The notes beneath the pieces were generated by a model. That model did not search any database, was not told where the DNA came from, and saw nothing but the letters and a program-made list of their open reading frames with translations. Positions 33,107 through 43,155 of a stretch of 64,000 nucleotides of DNA are shown piece after piece; positions within the stretch are counted from its first letter, which is position 1, and every line of letters begins with the position of its first letter. The position numbers and the translations under genes were made by a program. Source of the stretch: Streptomyces omiyaensis (GTDB taxonomy: Bacteria > Actinomycetota > Actinomycetes > Streptomycetales > Streptomycetaceae); assembly GCF_014650895.1 (NCBI RefSeq), contig NZ_BMVV01000007.1:301983-365982 (forward strand), in the 5' to 3' direction.

Positions 33107-33877
33107 GTGATCACTTCCGACGCCGCGCTCCCGCCCCGCCTGGGGAGCCTCACCTTCCACGGCCCGCTCTCCGAGGAGCGGGCCGACCGCCTCGTCCGCC
33201 GGATCGCCGCCTCCGGCCCCGCGGACGTCCTCGACATCGGCTGCGGCTGGGGGGAGTTGCTGCTCCGGATCCTCGACGCGGCGCCCGCCGCCCGGGGCGT
33301 CGGGATCGACATCGCGGCCGAGGACCTCGCCCGGGGCCGGACCCTCGCCGAGGAGCGGGGACTCGCGGACCGCGTGCTCTTCGTCGAGGAGTCCGCGCGG
33401 GGCGGCGGGCGCGGCCCCGTCGACGCGGTCCTCTGCCTCGGCGCCAGCCAGGCCCTCTGCGACCCGGAGCTCCCGCACGATCCGGCGGAGGCCCTGCGCG
33501 AGCTGCGCCGGCTGGTGCGGCCCGGCGGCGTGGTGGTGCTCGGCGAGGGCTTCTGGGAGCGGACCCCGACCGAGGGGGAACTCGCCGCGATGTGGCCCGG
33601 CGCCCGCACCGGCGACCACCTCCCGCTGGGCGGCCTGGTCGACCTGGCGGTCGCGGCGGGCTTCCGCCCGGCGTGGATCGAGACGGCGAACCGCGACGAG
33701 TGGGAGGCCTTCGAGTCCGGCTACCGCCACGACACGGAGGTGTGGATCGCGGCCCACCCGGACCACCCGCTGGCCGCCGAGACCCGCGAGCGCGTCGACC
33801 GGCAGCGTTCGAGCTGGCTCGACGGCTACCGCGACGTCCTCGGCATCGCCTACCTGACGCTGGTCGCCACGGCCTGA
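33107..33877 (+). CDS. SAM-dependent methyltransferase
   Basis: A 256-residue class I methyltransferase. Motif I is VLDIGCGWGELLLRIL at about residues 41-56, followed by GIDIAAEDLARGR (motif Post I acidic residue), VDAVLCLGASQALCDP (motif II region) and LVRPGGVVVLGEGFWERTP (motif III). The GTG at 33107 lies 8 nt after TAACGT, giving a leaderless mRNA. The C-terminal half (DEWEAFESGYRHDTEVWIAA) is typical of actinobacterial members of unknown substrate. It is convergent with the ATP-binding protein gene. Confidence 0.93.
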   Translation: MITSDAALPPRLGSLTFHGPLSEERADRLVRRIAASGPADVLDIGCGWGELLLRILDAAPAARGVGIDIAAEDLARGRTLAEERGLADRVLFVEESARGGGRGPVDAVLCLGASQALCDPELPHDPAEALRELRRLVRPGGVVVLGEGFWERTPTEGELAAMWPGARTGDHLPLGGLVDLAVAAGFRPAWIETANRDEWEAFESGYRHDTEVWIAAHPDHPLAAETRERVDRQRSSWLDGYRDVLGIAYLTLVATA

Positions 33878-33908
33878 CCGCCCGTGCCGGCCGCCGCCGT
33901 CCTGCCGG

Positions 33909-34487
33909 TCAGGGCCGGGCCCCGCTGGCGGCGAGCGCCGGGGCCTCGGCGGGCGCGCTCAGCGGCACGCCCGCGAGCCGGCTGTAGGAGACGACCGGGG
34001 CCAGGAGCGCCGGGTCGAGGCCGAAGCCGGCCTCGGCGACGGCCAGGGCCGGAGCGGCGGGCCGCGGCGGCGCGGTCAGGACGAACCAGACGTCCTTGCC
34101 GCTCGCCCCCCGCGGGCGGACGCCCCAGCTGTCGCTGAGCGCCCCGACGATGGCCAGCCCCCGGCCCGAGGTGGCGAGCGCGTCCGGCTCGTCCCACAGG
34201 TCCTCGGGGGACGGCTCCGTCGCCACCGGGATCCGGGGGTCGTTGTCCCGGACCGACACGGTCAGCCGGTCGAGCAGGAGTTCCAGCTCGACGGTGCACT
34301 CCTTGTCGGGCTGCGCGTGGCGGTGCACGTTGCTCAACAGCTCGGTCACTCCCAGTTCGACGGGATCGACCAAGGCGTCGAGCTTCCAATGGCGCAGATG
34401 GGCGGAGACGATCCTGCGGATCTGTCCGATCCGCGACGGCAGGGCCTGAAGCTCCACCGCGTAGTACCTGCTCGGCTCGCTGATCAC
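33909..34487 (-). CDS. RsbW-like ATP-binding protein (anti-sigma/regulatory kinase fold)
   Basis: A 192-residue GHKL-ATPase protein of a type abundant in Streptomyces, where members act as anti-sigma factors or switch proteins. The N box TELLSNVHRHA has Glu49 and Asn53, and the G2 box is SGRGLAIV at 107-114. The G1 box, normally DNGxG, reads DNDPR (81-85), which removes the flexible glycine. The GTG at 34487 follows GGGGAG. A C-terminal extension of about 60 residues is Ala/Pro-rich. No sigma or anti-anti-sigma gene is adjacent. Confidence 0.9.
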   Translation of the reverse strand: MISEPSRYYAVELQALPSRIGQIRRIVSAHLRHWKLDALVDPVELGVTELLSNVHRHAQPDKECTVELELLLDRLTVSVRDNDPRIPVATEPSPEDLWDEPDALATSGRGLAIVGALSDSWGVRPRGASGKDVWFVLTAPPRPAAPALAVAEAGFGLDPALLAPVVSYSRLAGVPLSAPAEAPALAASGARP

Positions 34488-34676
34488 GGCTGCGACTCCC
34501 CGAAGTAGTCCTGAAGAAGACGGAGATTCGGATCTGTCATGCGGTACGGCAGGGTGGTGCACCGAGCACGGTGTCACCACCGATCGACCCTCAGTGAGGT
34601 GATTCCAGCGTGAACCAGCCGTGACCGCGCCGCAACCCGCCGCACGCCCGCCCAGGTCAGCGCCCCGGAGGGACGG

Positions 34677-34994
34677 TCACCTGCCGCCCGCCGCCCGCCT
34701 CAGGGCGGCGAGGAAGCGGCCCGCCTGCTCGGCGTCCCGGGCGTCGTCCTCCCCGGCGCCGTCCATGGTCAGGCGGTAGCGCGTGCCGTTGACCTTCGCC
34801 ACCGTCTCGTCCGCCTTCGCGAACCACGGGCGGCCCGCCCGCACCGCCCTGACGGGCGCGCTGTCGATCTCGGAGCCGTAACTGGTCAGCAGCGCGAGCC
34901 GGCCGTCCTCGATGCGCACCTCCCCGGCCCGGGTGAGCGAGCGCGGCCACCGCGCGATCCGTACGCCCCTGGCGCTGAACTCCGGTTCCGACAT
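34677..34994 (-). CDS. Conserved-type hypothetical protein
   Basis: A 105-residue soluble protein starting [20 protein letters not shown]. The pattern of short beta strands ([22 protein letters not shown], then [24 protein letters not shown]) followed by a C-terminal helix ([14 protein letters not shown]) resembles a small PH/GRAM-like fold. This is a guess from strand spacing only. It is divergent from the Cds1-like gene; its reason for being here is unclear. Confidence 0.7.
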   Translation of the reverse strand: MSEPEFSARGVRIARWPRSLTRAGEVRIEDGRLALLTSYGSEIDSAPVRAVRAGRPWFAKADETVAKVNGTRYRLTMDGAGEDDARDAEQAGRFLAALRRAAGGR

Positions 34995-35188
34995 GCTCGT
35001 CCACCCCTTCCGGCTGCCCTTCCCTCCCAGTGTGCCGGGCCTTCGGCGCGGGCACCAGGGACCGTCTCCCGGCGCCTCCCCAAGGCCTTCCTATGGAGCG
35101 TCAAAGTGAACGTTTGCCCAGGTGGGAGGGGTATCGTCGAAGGCGGGAAGCCAGGGTCCGCCCCGGCGGGACAGCGAGGAGAGAACCG

Positions 35189-36325
35189 TTGAGCACCACC
35201 CCCCGACCCCCTCACGCCGTGGACGCCGTCGCGACCGCGGACGTCGACCGCAGCGATCCGGCCTACCGCGCCTGGCTCAAGGAGGCCGTCCGCAAGGTCC
35301 AGGCCGACGCCAACCGCTCCGCCGACACCCACCTCCTGCGCTTCCCGCTCCCCGAGAAGTGGGGCATCGACCTGTACCTCAAGGACGAGTCCACCCACCC
35401 GACCGGCAGCCTCAAGCACCGCCTGGCCCGCTCGCTCTTCCTCTACGCGCTCTGCAACGGCTGGATCCGCCCCGGCAAGCCCGTCATCGAGGCCTCCAGC
35501 GGCTCGACCGCCGTCTCCGAGGCGTACTTCGCGAAGCTCATCGGCGTCCCCTTCGTCGCCGTCATGCCCCGCACCACCAGCCCCGAGAAGTGCCGCCTCA
35601 TCGAATTCCACGGCGGGCAGTGCCACTTCGTCGACGACTCGCGCACGATGTACGAGGAGTCGGCGGCGCTCGCGGCGCGCACCGGCGGCCACTACATGGA
35701 CCAGTTCACCTATGCCGAGCGGGCCACCGACTGGCGGGGCAACAACAACATCGCCGAGTCGATCTACCAGCAGCTGCGGCTGGAGCGGTACCCCGAGCCG
35801 GCCTGGATCGTCGCCACCGCCGGCACCGGCGGCACCTCCGCCACCCTCGCCCGCTACGTCCACTACACCCAGCAGGACACTCGGATCTGCGTGGCCGACC
35901 CGGAGAACTCCTGCTTCTTCGACGGCTGGGTCCGCCACGACCCCGGGGCCACCGCCGACTGCGGCTCCCGCATCGAGGGCATCGGCCGGCCCCGGATGGA
36001 GCCCAGCTTCGTGCCCGGCGCCGTGGACCGGATGATGAAGGTGCCGGACGCGGCGAGCGTGGCCGCCGTGCGGGCCCTGGAGACCGCGATCGGGCGGAAG
36101 GCCGGCGGCTCCACCGGGACCGGCCTGTGGAGCGCCCTGAAGATCGTGGCCGAGATGGTCGCCGAGGAGCGCACCGGCAGCGTCGTCACCCTGATCTGCG
36201 ACCCCGGCGACCGCTACCTCGACAAGTACTACTCGGACGAGTGGCTGACCGGGCAGGGCCTCGACATCGCCCCGTACGCCGCGACTATCGAGCGGTTCCT
36301 GGCGACGGGCGTCTGGCCGGAGTGA
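35189..36325 (+). CDS. PLP-dependent cysteine synthase-like enzyme, Cds1-type cysteine desulfhydrase
   Basis: A 378-residue fold-type II PLP enzyme. The Schiff-base lysine is Lys76 in [10 protein letters not shown], and [10 protein letters not shown] near 110-119 binds the substrate carboxylate. [14 protein letters not shown] near 216-229 holds the cofactor phosphate, with GSTGTGLW towards the end. The protein is closest in pattern to mycobacterial Cds1 (Rv3684), which degrades cysteine to H2S, ammonia and pyruvate. The TTG start at 35189 follows GAGGAG, and TATCGT at 35132-35137 is a likely -10. It overlaps the convergent SRPBCC gene by 41 bp. Confidence 0.88.
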   Translation: MSTTPRPPHAVDAVATADVDRSDPAYRAWLKEAVRKVQADANRSADTHLLRFPLPEKWGIDLYLKDESTHPTGSLKHRLARSLFLYALCNGWIRPGKPVIEASSGSTAVSEAYFAKLIGVPFVAVMPRTTSPEKCRLIEFHGGQCHFVDDSRTMYEESAALAARTGGHYMDQFTYAERATDWRGNNNIAESIYQQLRLERYPEPAWIVATAGTGGTSATLARYVHYTQQDTRICVADPENSCFFDGWVRHDPGATADCGSRIEGIGRPRMEPSFVPGAVDRMMKVPDAASVAAVRALETAIGRKAGGSTGTGLWSALKIVAEMVAEERTGSVVTLICDPGDRYLDKYYSDEWLTGQGLDIAPYAATIERFLATGVWPE

Positions 36326-36785
36326 GCCGCCGGTCCAGGGCGGCCGCCGCCCGGCGGAAGGACAGGCCCAGGCCCGGCGACGCCAGCCGCAGGCCCGTGC
36401 GGAAGGGGGCCGGGCCGTCCGCCGCCATCGTCCAGCGCAGCCGGGTCCCCGTGCCCTCCGGCGCCAGCGCCCACTCCTCGGCGAGCGCGGAGACGGCCGG
36501 GGCGTTGGTGAGGTCGACGCGGTAGGCGTAGCGGAGGTCCGGCTCGGCGGCCAGGACCGTCTCCTCGAACCGGACGCCGCCGCGCAGCCGTATCGTCCGG
36601 CGCGCCCCGTCGTCCAGGGGGACGGCCGAGGCGACCGGGGTGAACCAGGCGGGCAGGCTGCCCACTTCGACGGCGATCGAGCGGTAGACCGCCGGAGGCG
36701 GGGCCTGGAGCCTGGCCTCGAAGGCGAGGCGGACGGGGGCGACGGCGGTGAAGTCGAGCTCCACCGGCCGCAGTCGGCGTGGCAT
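36285..36785 (-). CDS. SRPBCC-superfamily protein
   Basis: A 166-residue START/polyketide-cyclase-fold protein. The opening [20 protein letters not shown] then [19 protein letters not shown] and the strand-rich body ([28 protein letters not shown]) match the helix-grip fold that encloses hydrophobic ligands. The ATG at 36785 follows GGGGAGG by 7 nt. It is downstream of a second SRPBCC gene and a DeoR regulator on the same strand (55 bp gap), so the three may form one unit. The ligand is unknown. Confidence 0.85.
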   Translation of the reverse strand: MPRRLRPVELDFTAVAPVRLAFEARLQAPPPAVYRSIAVEVGSLPAWFTPVASAVPLDDGARRTIRLRGGVRFEETVLAAEPDLRYAYRVDLTNAPAVSALAEEWALAPEGTGTRLRWTMAADGPAPFRTGLRLASPGLGLSFRRAAAALDRRLTPARRPSPGTAR

Positions 36786-36840
36786 GGACCGGACCTCCCC
36801 GGGGGATCCAATGGGAGGTGGAACCCTAGCTGACACCACG

Positions 36841-37299
36841 TCAGTGCGAAAGTCCGTTCGAAGGGCGGGGGTTCAGCAGACCGTCCAGCGCCCGGCCGAA
36901 GACCACCCGGCCCGCCCGCGCCAGCACCCCGTCGAAGAGCCGCGGCACCCCCCTTACCGTCAGCTCCTCCGTCCAGACCACGCGCGCGCCGGCGCCCTCC
37001 GGCGCCACCTCGATCAGCGCCCAGCCCCGCACCACCCGCCCGCGCTTCTCCAGCCGGCAGACCCCGGGCCGGTCCCCGAGCGGCGGTTCCCAGCGGACCA
37101 CCTCCATCGGGTCGTCGAAGCCCAGGCGGCCGATCCCGGTGCGCGCGGTGAAGCGCGTCCCCGCCCGGCCGGGGCCGGACGTCAGGACCGTGGTGCGGGT
37201 CAGCGGCACCTGCCGGCCGTGCGCCGGCCAGTCGGTCAGCAGCCGCCATGCCTCCACGGGCGCCAGCGGCACCGCGCGCACCACCCGGAAGCGGCTCAC
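36841..37299 (-). CDS. SRPBCC-superfamily protein, coupled to the DeoR regulator
   Basis: A 152-residue helix-grip protein: FRVVRAVPLAPVEAWRLLTD, then the strand WEPPLGDRPGVCRLEKRGR and the C-terminal helix LFDGVLARAGRVVFGRALDG. The GTG start at 37299 overlaps the DeoR stop codon as GTGA, so translation is coupled. Together with the next SRPBCC gene it suggests a pair of lipid- or polyketide-binding proteins under one regulator. Confidence 0.85.
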   Translation of the reverse strand: MSRFRVVRAVPLAPVEAWRLLTDWPAHGRQVPLTRTTVLTSGPGRAGTRFTARTGIGRLGFDDPMEVVRWEPPLGDRPGVCRLEKRGRVVRGWALIEVAPEGAGARVVWTEELTVRGVPRLFDGVLARAGRVVFGRALDGLLNPRPSNGLSH

Positions 37300-38114
37300 G
37301 CCGCCGCCCCGCCGGCCACGAGCAGCCCCGGCACGTGCTCCGCCACCTCGGCCCGCACCTCCACGGCCATCCCCCGGTCCGTCACCCAGGTGTCCACCTC
37401 GTCCAGCGTCCCGAACGAACTCAGACCCACCGTCCCCCACTTGGTGTGGTCCGCGACCACCACCACCCGGCGCGCCGACCGGATCAGGCACCCGTTGGTC
37501 TCCGCCTCCGCCAGGTTCGGCGTCGACAGGCCCGCCTCCACCGACAGCCCGTGCACACCGAGGAAGAGCAGGTCGAAGTGGAGCGAGCGGACCGCCCGGT
37601 CCGCCACCGGCCCCACCAGCGCGTCCGACGGCGTGCGCACCCCGCCGGTCAGCACCACGGTCGGAGCCCGCCGCCCCTCGCCCGACGCGGGCCGCGCCTC
37701 GTGGAAGACGTCCGCCACCCGGACCGAGTTCGTCACCACGGTCAGGTCCGGCACGTCGAGCAGCTGCCGCGCCATCGCGTACGTCGTCGTCCCGCCGGAG
37801 AGCGCGATCGCCGACCCCGGCAGCACCAGCGCGGCCGCCGCCCGCGCGATCTCGTCCTTGGCGCTCGGCTCCAGCACCGACTTCGCCTCGAACCCCGGTT
37901 CGTGCGTGCTCGGCTCCGCCACCGGCACGGCCCCGCCGTGCACCTTCGCGACCATGCCCTGCCGGGCCAGCGCGTCCAGATCGCGGCGGATCGTCATGTC
38001 CGACACGCTGAGCCGCCGCGTCAGCTCGTTCACCCGCACGCCGCCGCGCCGCCGCACCTCGTCGAGGATCAGCGCGCGCCGCTGCTCCGCGAGGAGGTTC
38101 TGATTGTCACTCAC
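37296..38114 (-). CDS. DeoR/GlpR-family transcriptional regulator
   Basis: A 272-residue repressor. The N-terminal HTH reads EQRRALILDEVRRRGGVRV, then LTRRLSVSDMTIRRDLDALA and VHGGAV, the standard DeoR signature. The C-terminal sugar-phosphate sensor contains GSAIALSGGTTT, VVTNSVRVAD, VVLTGGVRTPSDALVGP and VVVVADHTKWG. The GTG start at 38114 gives the usual family length; frames further upstream are Arg-rich and unlike the family. It is coupled to an SRPBCC gene and divergent from the membrane hydrolase. DeoR proteins usually sense sugar phosphates. Confidence 0.92.
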   Translation of the reverse strand: MSDNQNLLAEQRRALILDEVRRRGGVRVNELTRRLSVSDMTIRRDLDALARQGMVAKVHGGAVPVAEPSTHEPGFEAKSVLEPSAKDEIARAAAALVLPGSAIALSGGTTTYAMARQLLDVPDLTVVTNSVRVADVFHEARPASGEGRRAPTVVLTGGVRTPSDALVGPVADRAVRSLHFDLLFLGVHGLSVEAGLSTPNLAEAETNGCLIRSARRVVVVADHTKWGTVGLSSFGTLDEVDTWVTDRGMAVEVRAEVAEHVPGLLVAGGAAA

Positions 38115-38251
38115 CGCCGGGGCCGGTCCTTCCGCAGGGGACGAGGGGAGAGAGCTGTCGGATTCGGTGAGGGACCGTGCGCGGGCGCGCGGTCGTCCGC
38201 GATCCTGGAGCCGACGTCGCATCCTCCCACTCACGAGAGGAAGACTCCTAA

Positions 38252-40591
38252 GTGTCCCCTGCCACACCCGCCCCCGAGCACGGGGGCGCGGCACTCGAGC
38301 TCCTCGTCCACGGAGTCGGCGGAGCCACCCCCCAGTCCATGCTGGACGACCCCAGGACCTTCCGGGTCACCGGCGACGAGACCGCGGCCGTGCACCGGCG
38401 CGCCGAGGACCTCGACGCCGAGGACCACCCCGAGCGGTACGCCGCCCGTCCCGTGCCGGAGGCGTACGTCTGGTCCAACCTCACCTCGGGCGACGGCGCC
38501 CGCGCCCTGTGGCTGCTGCTCCTGCCCTTCATGGTGGTCAACCTCGCCCACTGGATGCGGCCCCCCGCGCCCGGCCGCCCCGGCCTCGTCCGGCTCTACG
38601 GCGTGCTGGTCCGGCTGCTCGCCCTCAGCCTCACCGTGCTGCTCACCGCCGCCGTGTGCGAGGTCGCCCTCGACCTGACGGCCTGGCAGTGCGCCGGCAC
38701 CGCCGCCTGCGCCGACGGGCGCGCCTGGCTCGGCTTCGTCGCCGCCGACCGGGCCGGCTGGTGGTCGGTCCCCGGCCGCCGGCTCGCCCTCGCGGCCGTC
38801 CTCCCGGCCGCGCTGGTCGCCCTGCTCTGGTACCTCTCCCGGCGCACCTGGAGCGCCTACGAGGCCCAGCGCCCGCCCACCGGAGACGAACCCCCCGGCC
38901 CCGCCACCGCCCGGGACGACCCGCGCCCCGCGCTCGGACGTCCCGGGTTCTGGTACGGCAGACGGCTCGTCGCCCGGCTGCGCGCGGCGCACACCGCGGC
39001 CGGTCTGCTCACCGTGGCCGCCGCCCTCGCCGCCGCCCCCGTGCGGCACGACACCGGCGTCCTCGCCACCACCGGACTCGCCCTGCGGGCCGCCCTCGCG
39101 GGGTGCGCCGTGCTGGTGCTCTGGTCGGTCTGCGGCCGGGGGCGCAGCGAGCGCCGGCTCGACCAGCGCGTCGAGAGCGCCGTCTTCACCCGGCTGCCCG
39201 CCCTCGCCTCCGGACTGCTCGCGCTGACCGCCGTCCACACCGCCTGGGCCCGGCCCGGCTGGGCCTCCTCCGGCACCCTGCCGGGGAACGCGGTCTTCGG
39301 CGCGCTCACCCTCGCCCAGGGCGGCCTCGTCGTCGCCCTCGGCGCCGTCGCCCTGCTGCTCCAGCGCCCCCGGCGCGATCCCCGCACCGCCCTCGCCGGA
39401 CTCGGCGGGCCCGCGACCGCCATGCTCGCCTGCGCGCTGGGCGGGGTGATGGCGGGCGGCGTCGCCCAGTGGGTGGCGGACCGGCTGGACGGCGGCGCCA
39501 CGCCCGGGACCCCGGACAGTCCCCTCGCCGGACCGCCCGTCCTGCTCAGCTGGCAGGCGTCCGTCCTCCCCGTCCTGCTCCTGCTGCTCCTCGTCCCGGC
39601 CGTCCTCCTCGGCGCCCGCACCGCGCTCGCCGCCCGCCGGCTGCGGTCCGCCGTCGAGGGCGACTACGCCGACGAGAGCCCCGACCGGGTCCGCACCGGC
39701 CAGATCGCCGCGACCCGCGCCCGCGCCTCGCTCACCGACTCCGCCCCGCTCCTCGTCGGCGTCGTCTCGGGCACGGCCCTGCTGCTCGGCGCCGTCGCCG
39801 TCGCCGGCGCCTGGAGCAGCGACGAGGTGCCCGGCAGCGCCTTCTCCGGCGCGCACCCCGCGATCGCCGCCCTCGCCACCACCACCCAGGCGCTCGGCTC
39901 CTGGATGATCGGCTTCGGCTTCCTGCTCTTCGTCACCTGGGGCCGCCGCGCCTACCGCGACGCCTCCGCCCGCCGCACCATCGGCATCCTCTGGGACGTC
40001 GGCACCTTCTGGCCGCGCGCCGCCCACCCCTTCGCCCCGCCCTGCTACGCGGAGCGGGCCGTGCCCGACCTGACCTGGCGGATGAGCTCCTGGACCCGGC
40101 ACACCGGCGGCCGCCTCGTCATCTCCGGCCACTCCCAGGGCAGCGTGCTCGCCGCCGCGGCCGTCTGGCAGCTGCCGCCGGCCACCCGCGCCCGGGTCGC
40201 CCTGCTCACCTACGGCTCCCCGCTGGAGCGGCTCTACGGGCGGTGGTTCCCCGCCTACTTCGGCCCGGAGGCGCTGCGCGGCCTGCACCGGGCCGTGCAC
40301 TGCTGGACCAATCTGCACCGGGCCACCGACCCCATCGGCGGCCCCGTCCGGGTCCCCGCCGAGGACGGCCGGCCGGGCGTCGACGCCCCGGTGCTGCGCG
40401 ACCCCGTGGCGTACGGACGCAGCCGCGCCCATCCGCTGCCCGAACCGGTCCTCGGCCACTCCGACTACCAGGCCGACCCGGCCTTCGCCGAACGGCGGGC
40501 CGCGCTCCTCGACCGGCTGCCGCCCGCCCTGCCCCGGCAGCGCACCGACGGCTTCTCGGATCAGGGGAGTTCGGGCAGGTCCTCGGGGTAG
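38252..40591 (+). CDS. Polytopic membrane protein with a serine-hydrolase (lipase-like) domain
   Basis: A 779-residue protein. [17 protein letters not shown] at residues 15-31 is the oxyanion-hole strand of an alpha/beta hydrolase. About ten membrane segments follow (from [16 protein letters not shown] near 90 to [17 protein letters not shown] near 560). The nucleophile elbow GHSQGS is at 626-631 (Ser628), and a His is available in the [11 protein letters not shown] region. The hydrolase core is therefore split around the membrane part. The GTG at 38252 follows GAGAGGAAG. It overlaps the beta-helix/AAA gene by 31 bp at the 3' ends. The function is unknown; a membrane lipid or peptide esterase is possible. 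Confidence 0.85.
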   Translation: MSPATPAPEHGGAALELLVHGVGGATPQSMLDDPRTFRVTGDETAAVHRRAEDLDAEDHPERYAARPVPEAYVWSNLTSGDGARALWLLLLPFMVVNLAHWMRPPAPGRPGLVRLYGVLVRLLALSLTVLLTAAVCEVALDLTAWQCAGTAACADGRAWLGFVAADRAGWWSVPGRRLALAAVLPAALVALLWYLSRRTWSAYEAQRPPTGDEPPGPATARDDPRPALGRPGFWYGRRLVARLRAAHTAAGLLTVAAALAAAPVRHDTGVLATTGLALRAALAGCAVLVLWSVCGRGRSERRLDQRVESAVFTRLPALASGLLALTAVHTAWARPGWASSGTLPGNAVFGALTLAQGGLVVALGAVALLLQRPRRDPRTALAGLGGPATAMLACALGGVMAGGVAQWVADRLDGGATPGTPDSPLAGPPVLLSWQASVLPVLLLLLLVPAVLLGARTALAARRLRSAVEGDYADESPDRVRTGQIAATRARASLTDSAPLLVGVVSGTALLLGAVAVAGAWSSDEVPGSAFSGAHPAIAALATTTQALGSWMIGFGFLLFVTWGRRAYRDASARRTIGILWDVGTFWPRAAHPFAPPCYAERAVPDLTWRMSSWTRHTGGRLVISGHSQGSVLAAAAVWQLPPATRARVALLTYGSPLERLYGRWFPAYFGPEALRGLHRAVHCWTNLHRATDPIGGPVRVPAEDGRPGVDAPVLRDPVAYGRSRAHPLPEPVLGHSDYQADPAFAERRAALLDRLPPALPRQRTDGFSDQGSSGRSSG

Positions 40592-42990
40592 AGCAGGGTC
40601 AGGTCGTCGGTGCTCGCCTCGGCGAGCACCGCGACCCGGCCCGCGTGCCGCTCGACCATCGACTCGAAGGTCTGGCGGGCGGTCCGTCCGTTGCCGAACG
40701 CCGGGCCCTTCGGCAGCTTCCCGAAGTACGTGAGGAGGGCGTCCTCCGCGCCCTCCGCGAGCCGGTACTCGTGCTCCTCCGTCTGCTGCCGCACGATCCG
40801 CAGCAGCTCCTCCGGCGTGTAGTCGCCGAAGGCGATGGTCCGGGAGAAGCGGGAGGCCACGCCGGGGTTGACGGTGAGGAACCGCTCCATCTCGGCGGTG
40901 TAGCCGGCGACGATCACGACCACCGCGTCGCGGTGGTCCTCCATCAGCTTCACCAGCGTGTCGATCGCCTCGCGCCCGAAGTCCCTCCCCGAGTCCTCCG
41001 GGGAGAGCGCGTAGGCCTCGTCGACGAAGAGGACGCCGCCGCGCGCCCGGTCGAAGGCCTCCTGGGTGCGGATCGCGGTCGAGCCGATGTGCTCGCCGAC
41101 CAGGTCGACCCGGGAGACCTCCACCAGGTGTCCGCGCTCCAGCACCCCGAGCGAGGCGAGGATCTCGCCGTAGAGGCGGGCGACGGTGGTCTTGCCGGTG
41201 CCGGGGTTGCCGGTGAAGACGAGGTGGCGGCGGACCGAGGCGGCCTTGAGGCCGGCCTCCTGGCGCCTGCGGCCCACCTCGATCATGTTGGTGAGCGTCC
41301 GCACCTCGTGCTTCACGCTGTCCAGGCCCACCAGCGCGTCGAGCGCGCCGAGCACGTCGTCCGGGTTCCGGGGCGCGGGCACGGCCGGGGCGGGGACCGC
41401 GGCGGGCGCCGCCGCGGCGGCCGCGCGCGGCGCGGGAGGGCCGCCGAGCAGGCCGGGGGAGTGCTGGGCGGCCGTCAGGACCGGTGCCGGTGCGGCCGGT
41501 CCGGGCGCCGGAGGGGTGCGGACGGCGCTCTCGTCGCCGGTGCACTCCTCGGCGACGGCCCCGTCCTCGGGGAGCTCGTACCCGCCGCGCGCGCACCGTT
41601 CGGTCCGGCAGCGGCGCAGCACCGTCCGGCAGCCGTCCATCACGTGGAAGCCGTAGCCGCCGCTGCCGGTGACCCGGCAGCCGTGGAAGGTGCCGCGCCC
41701 CTCGGCCGACACGTAGACACCGGCCTCGGCGGGGGAGGTGACGACGCAGCGCTCGACCGTCGGGTCGGCTCCCTTGGTGACGATGACGCCCGTCTGCACG
41801 GTGTCCAGGGTGCAGTTGGCGAGCGTGCCGCCGCTGCCGTGGTCGCGGAACCACGCTCCGGTGGACGCCTCCTTGATCCGGCAGTCGTCGAGCTGGGCGG
41901 TGGCGCCGTCGCTGACCGACACGGCGGTGTTCCGCACCTGCGTCAGATCGCTGTCCACGACGTCCACCCGGGAGCCCCGGTCCAGGACGAACAGCGCGTC
42001 CGGCACGTCGTGGACCCGGCACGCGTCGAGGACGGCGCTCGCCCCGTCGCTCACCCAGACGGCCGGGTAGTCGCCGGTGCTGTCGTGGATCTCGCACTGG
42101 TGGGCGTCGACGCGGGTGCCCGGGTCCCACACGGACAGGCCGTTGCGCCCGAAGCGGCGCACGGTCGACCTGGTCAGCGTCAGCACCGAGCGGGACCGCA
42201 GGTCCACCGCGTTCTCCGGCACGTCGTGGATGTCGCAGTCGGAGAGGGTCAGCACGGCGTCCGTGTCGAGCGTGACGCCGTCGGCGGAGGTGCGGTGCAC
42301 GGAGGAGTCGACCAGGTGGGCGGTGGCGCGGGCCGCGATCTGGAGCCCGGCGCCCTTGATCTCGTACACCTCGCAGCCGATGCCCTCCAGGCCGCTGCCC
42401 TCGCCGGTGACGGCGATCCCGGCGCCGGAGGCGTGGTGCACCCGGCAGCGCTCCAGACGGGGGTGGGCCCCGCCGCGCACCGATACGCCGGCCTGTCCGG
42501 CGGAGACGACCTCGCACTCCTCGAAGACGCCGCCGGCGCCGTCGACGGTGGCGATGCCGACGCCGGCCGGATTGTCGACGGTGCAGCGGCGGACGGTGGG
42601 GCGGGCCCGGCCGCGGACCTCGATCCCGGAGGCGGAGCGGGTCATGATCCGCAGGTCGAGCAGCTCGGGGGTGCCGTCCTCGACCAGCAGCGCCGGCGCC
42701 GCCACGTCCTGGCCCTCGATGTGCAGGTCCCGCACGATCGCCGAGGCGCGCAGCGTCAGCGGCACCCCGTCGGGCGGCGCGATCCGCACCGGCCCCGTCC
42801 CGTCCTCGGGCCCCCGCAGGGTCACCGCGCGGGTCACGACGAGGTTCTCGCGGTACGTGCCGGGCGCGACGGTGAGGACGTCGCCGTCGCCGGCCGCCTC
42901 CAGCGCGGCGGCGAGGGAGGCGTACTCGCCCGTGCGGCGCCGCCACCGCGACGTGCCGGTGTGCGTCACCTGGACCGTGCCCTGTGCCAT
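40561..42990 (-). CDS. Right-handed beta-helix protein fused to a CbxX/EccA-like AAA ATPase
   Basis: An 809-residue fusion. Residues 20-480 are a pectate-lyase-like parallel beta-helix of about 22-residue turns ([20 protein letters not shown], then repeated C-x-(V/I)-x-x-(S/T)-G-x-G-(V/I) turns). A Pro/Ala linker (about 490-545) leads to an AAA+ domain of the CbxX/CfxQ/SpoVK type. Its Walker [10 protein letters not shown] is at 594-602, Walker [11 protein letters not shown] follows, and [11 protein letters not shown] and SRFSRTIAF carry the sensor and arginine-finger regions. The ATPase is the type found in EccA of type VII secretion. No signal peptide is present, so the helix is cytoplasmic. 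Confidence 0.92.
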   Translation of the reverse strand: MAQGTVQVTHTGTSRWRRRTGEYASLAAALEAAGDGDVLTVAPGTYRENLVVTRAVTLRGPEDGTGPVRIAPPDGVPLTLRASAIVRDLHIEGQDVAAPALLVEDGTPELLDLRIMTRSASGIEVRGRARPTVRRCTVDNPAGVGIATVDGAGGVFEECEVVSAGQAGVSVRGGAHPRLERCRVHHASGAGIAVTGEGSGLEGIGCEVYEIKGAGLQIAARATAHLVDSSVHRTSADGVTLDTDAVLTLSDCDIHDVPENAVDLRSRSVLTLTRSTVRRFGRNGLSVWDPGTRVDAHQCEIHDSTGDYPAVWVSDGASAVLDACRVHDVPDALFVLDRGSRVDVVDSDLTQVRNTAVSVSDGATAQLDDCRIKEASTGAWFRDHGSGGTLANCTLDTVQTGVIVTKGADPTVERCVVTSPAEAGVYVSAEGRGTFHGCRVTGSGGYGFHVMDGCRTVLRRCRTERCARGGYELPEDGAVAEECTGDESAVRTPPAPGPAAPAPVLTAAQHSPGLLGGPPAPRAAAAAAPAAVPAPAVPAPRNPDDVLGALDALVGLDSVKHEVRTLTNMIEVGRRRQEAGLKAASVRRHLVFTGNPGTGKTTVARLYGEILASLGVLERGHLVEVSRVDLVGEHIGSTAIRTQEAFDRARGGVLFVDEAYALSPEDSGRDFGREAIDTLVKLMEDHRDAVVVIVAGYTAEMERFLTVNPGVASRFSRTIAFGDYTPEELLRIVRQQTEEHEYRLAEGAEDALLTYFGKLPKGPAFGNGRTARQTFESMVERHAGRVAVLAEASTDDLTLLYPEDLPELP

Positions 42991-43155
42991 GGGTGTGCTC
43001 TGCCCCCGCCTCGTGCGCCGACGCCGAACCGGATCCGGGATCGTGGAGTGGGGATCCTGGTTCCGGTGCCCCACCGTAGCGCGCGGGGAGGCGCGGGGTT
43101 GACGGGTCGTCGAGCCGCACCCGTACGGGGCACGGAAGCGGTGCTTCCGCCGGTG

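Noticed and set aside
40561..42990. A relationship of the beta-helix/AAA protein to cold-shock proteins because it starts MAQGTV.
   Set aside because: Only six residues match; there are no RNP motifs or OB fold.
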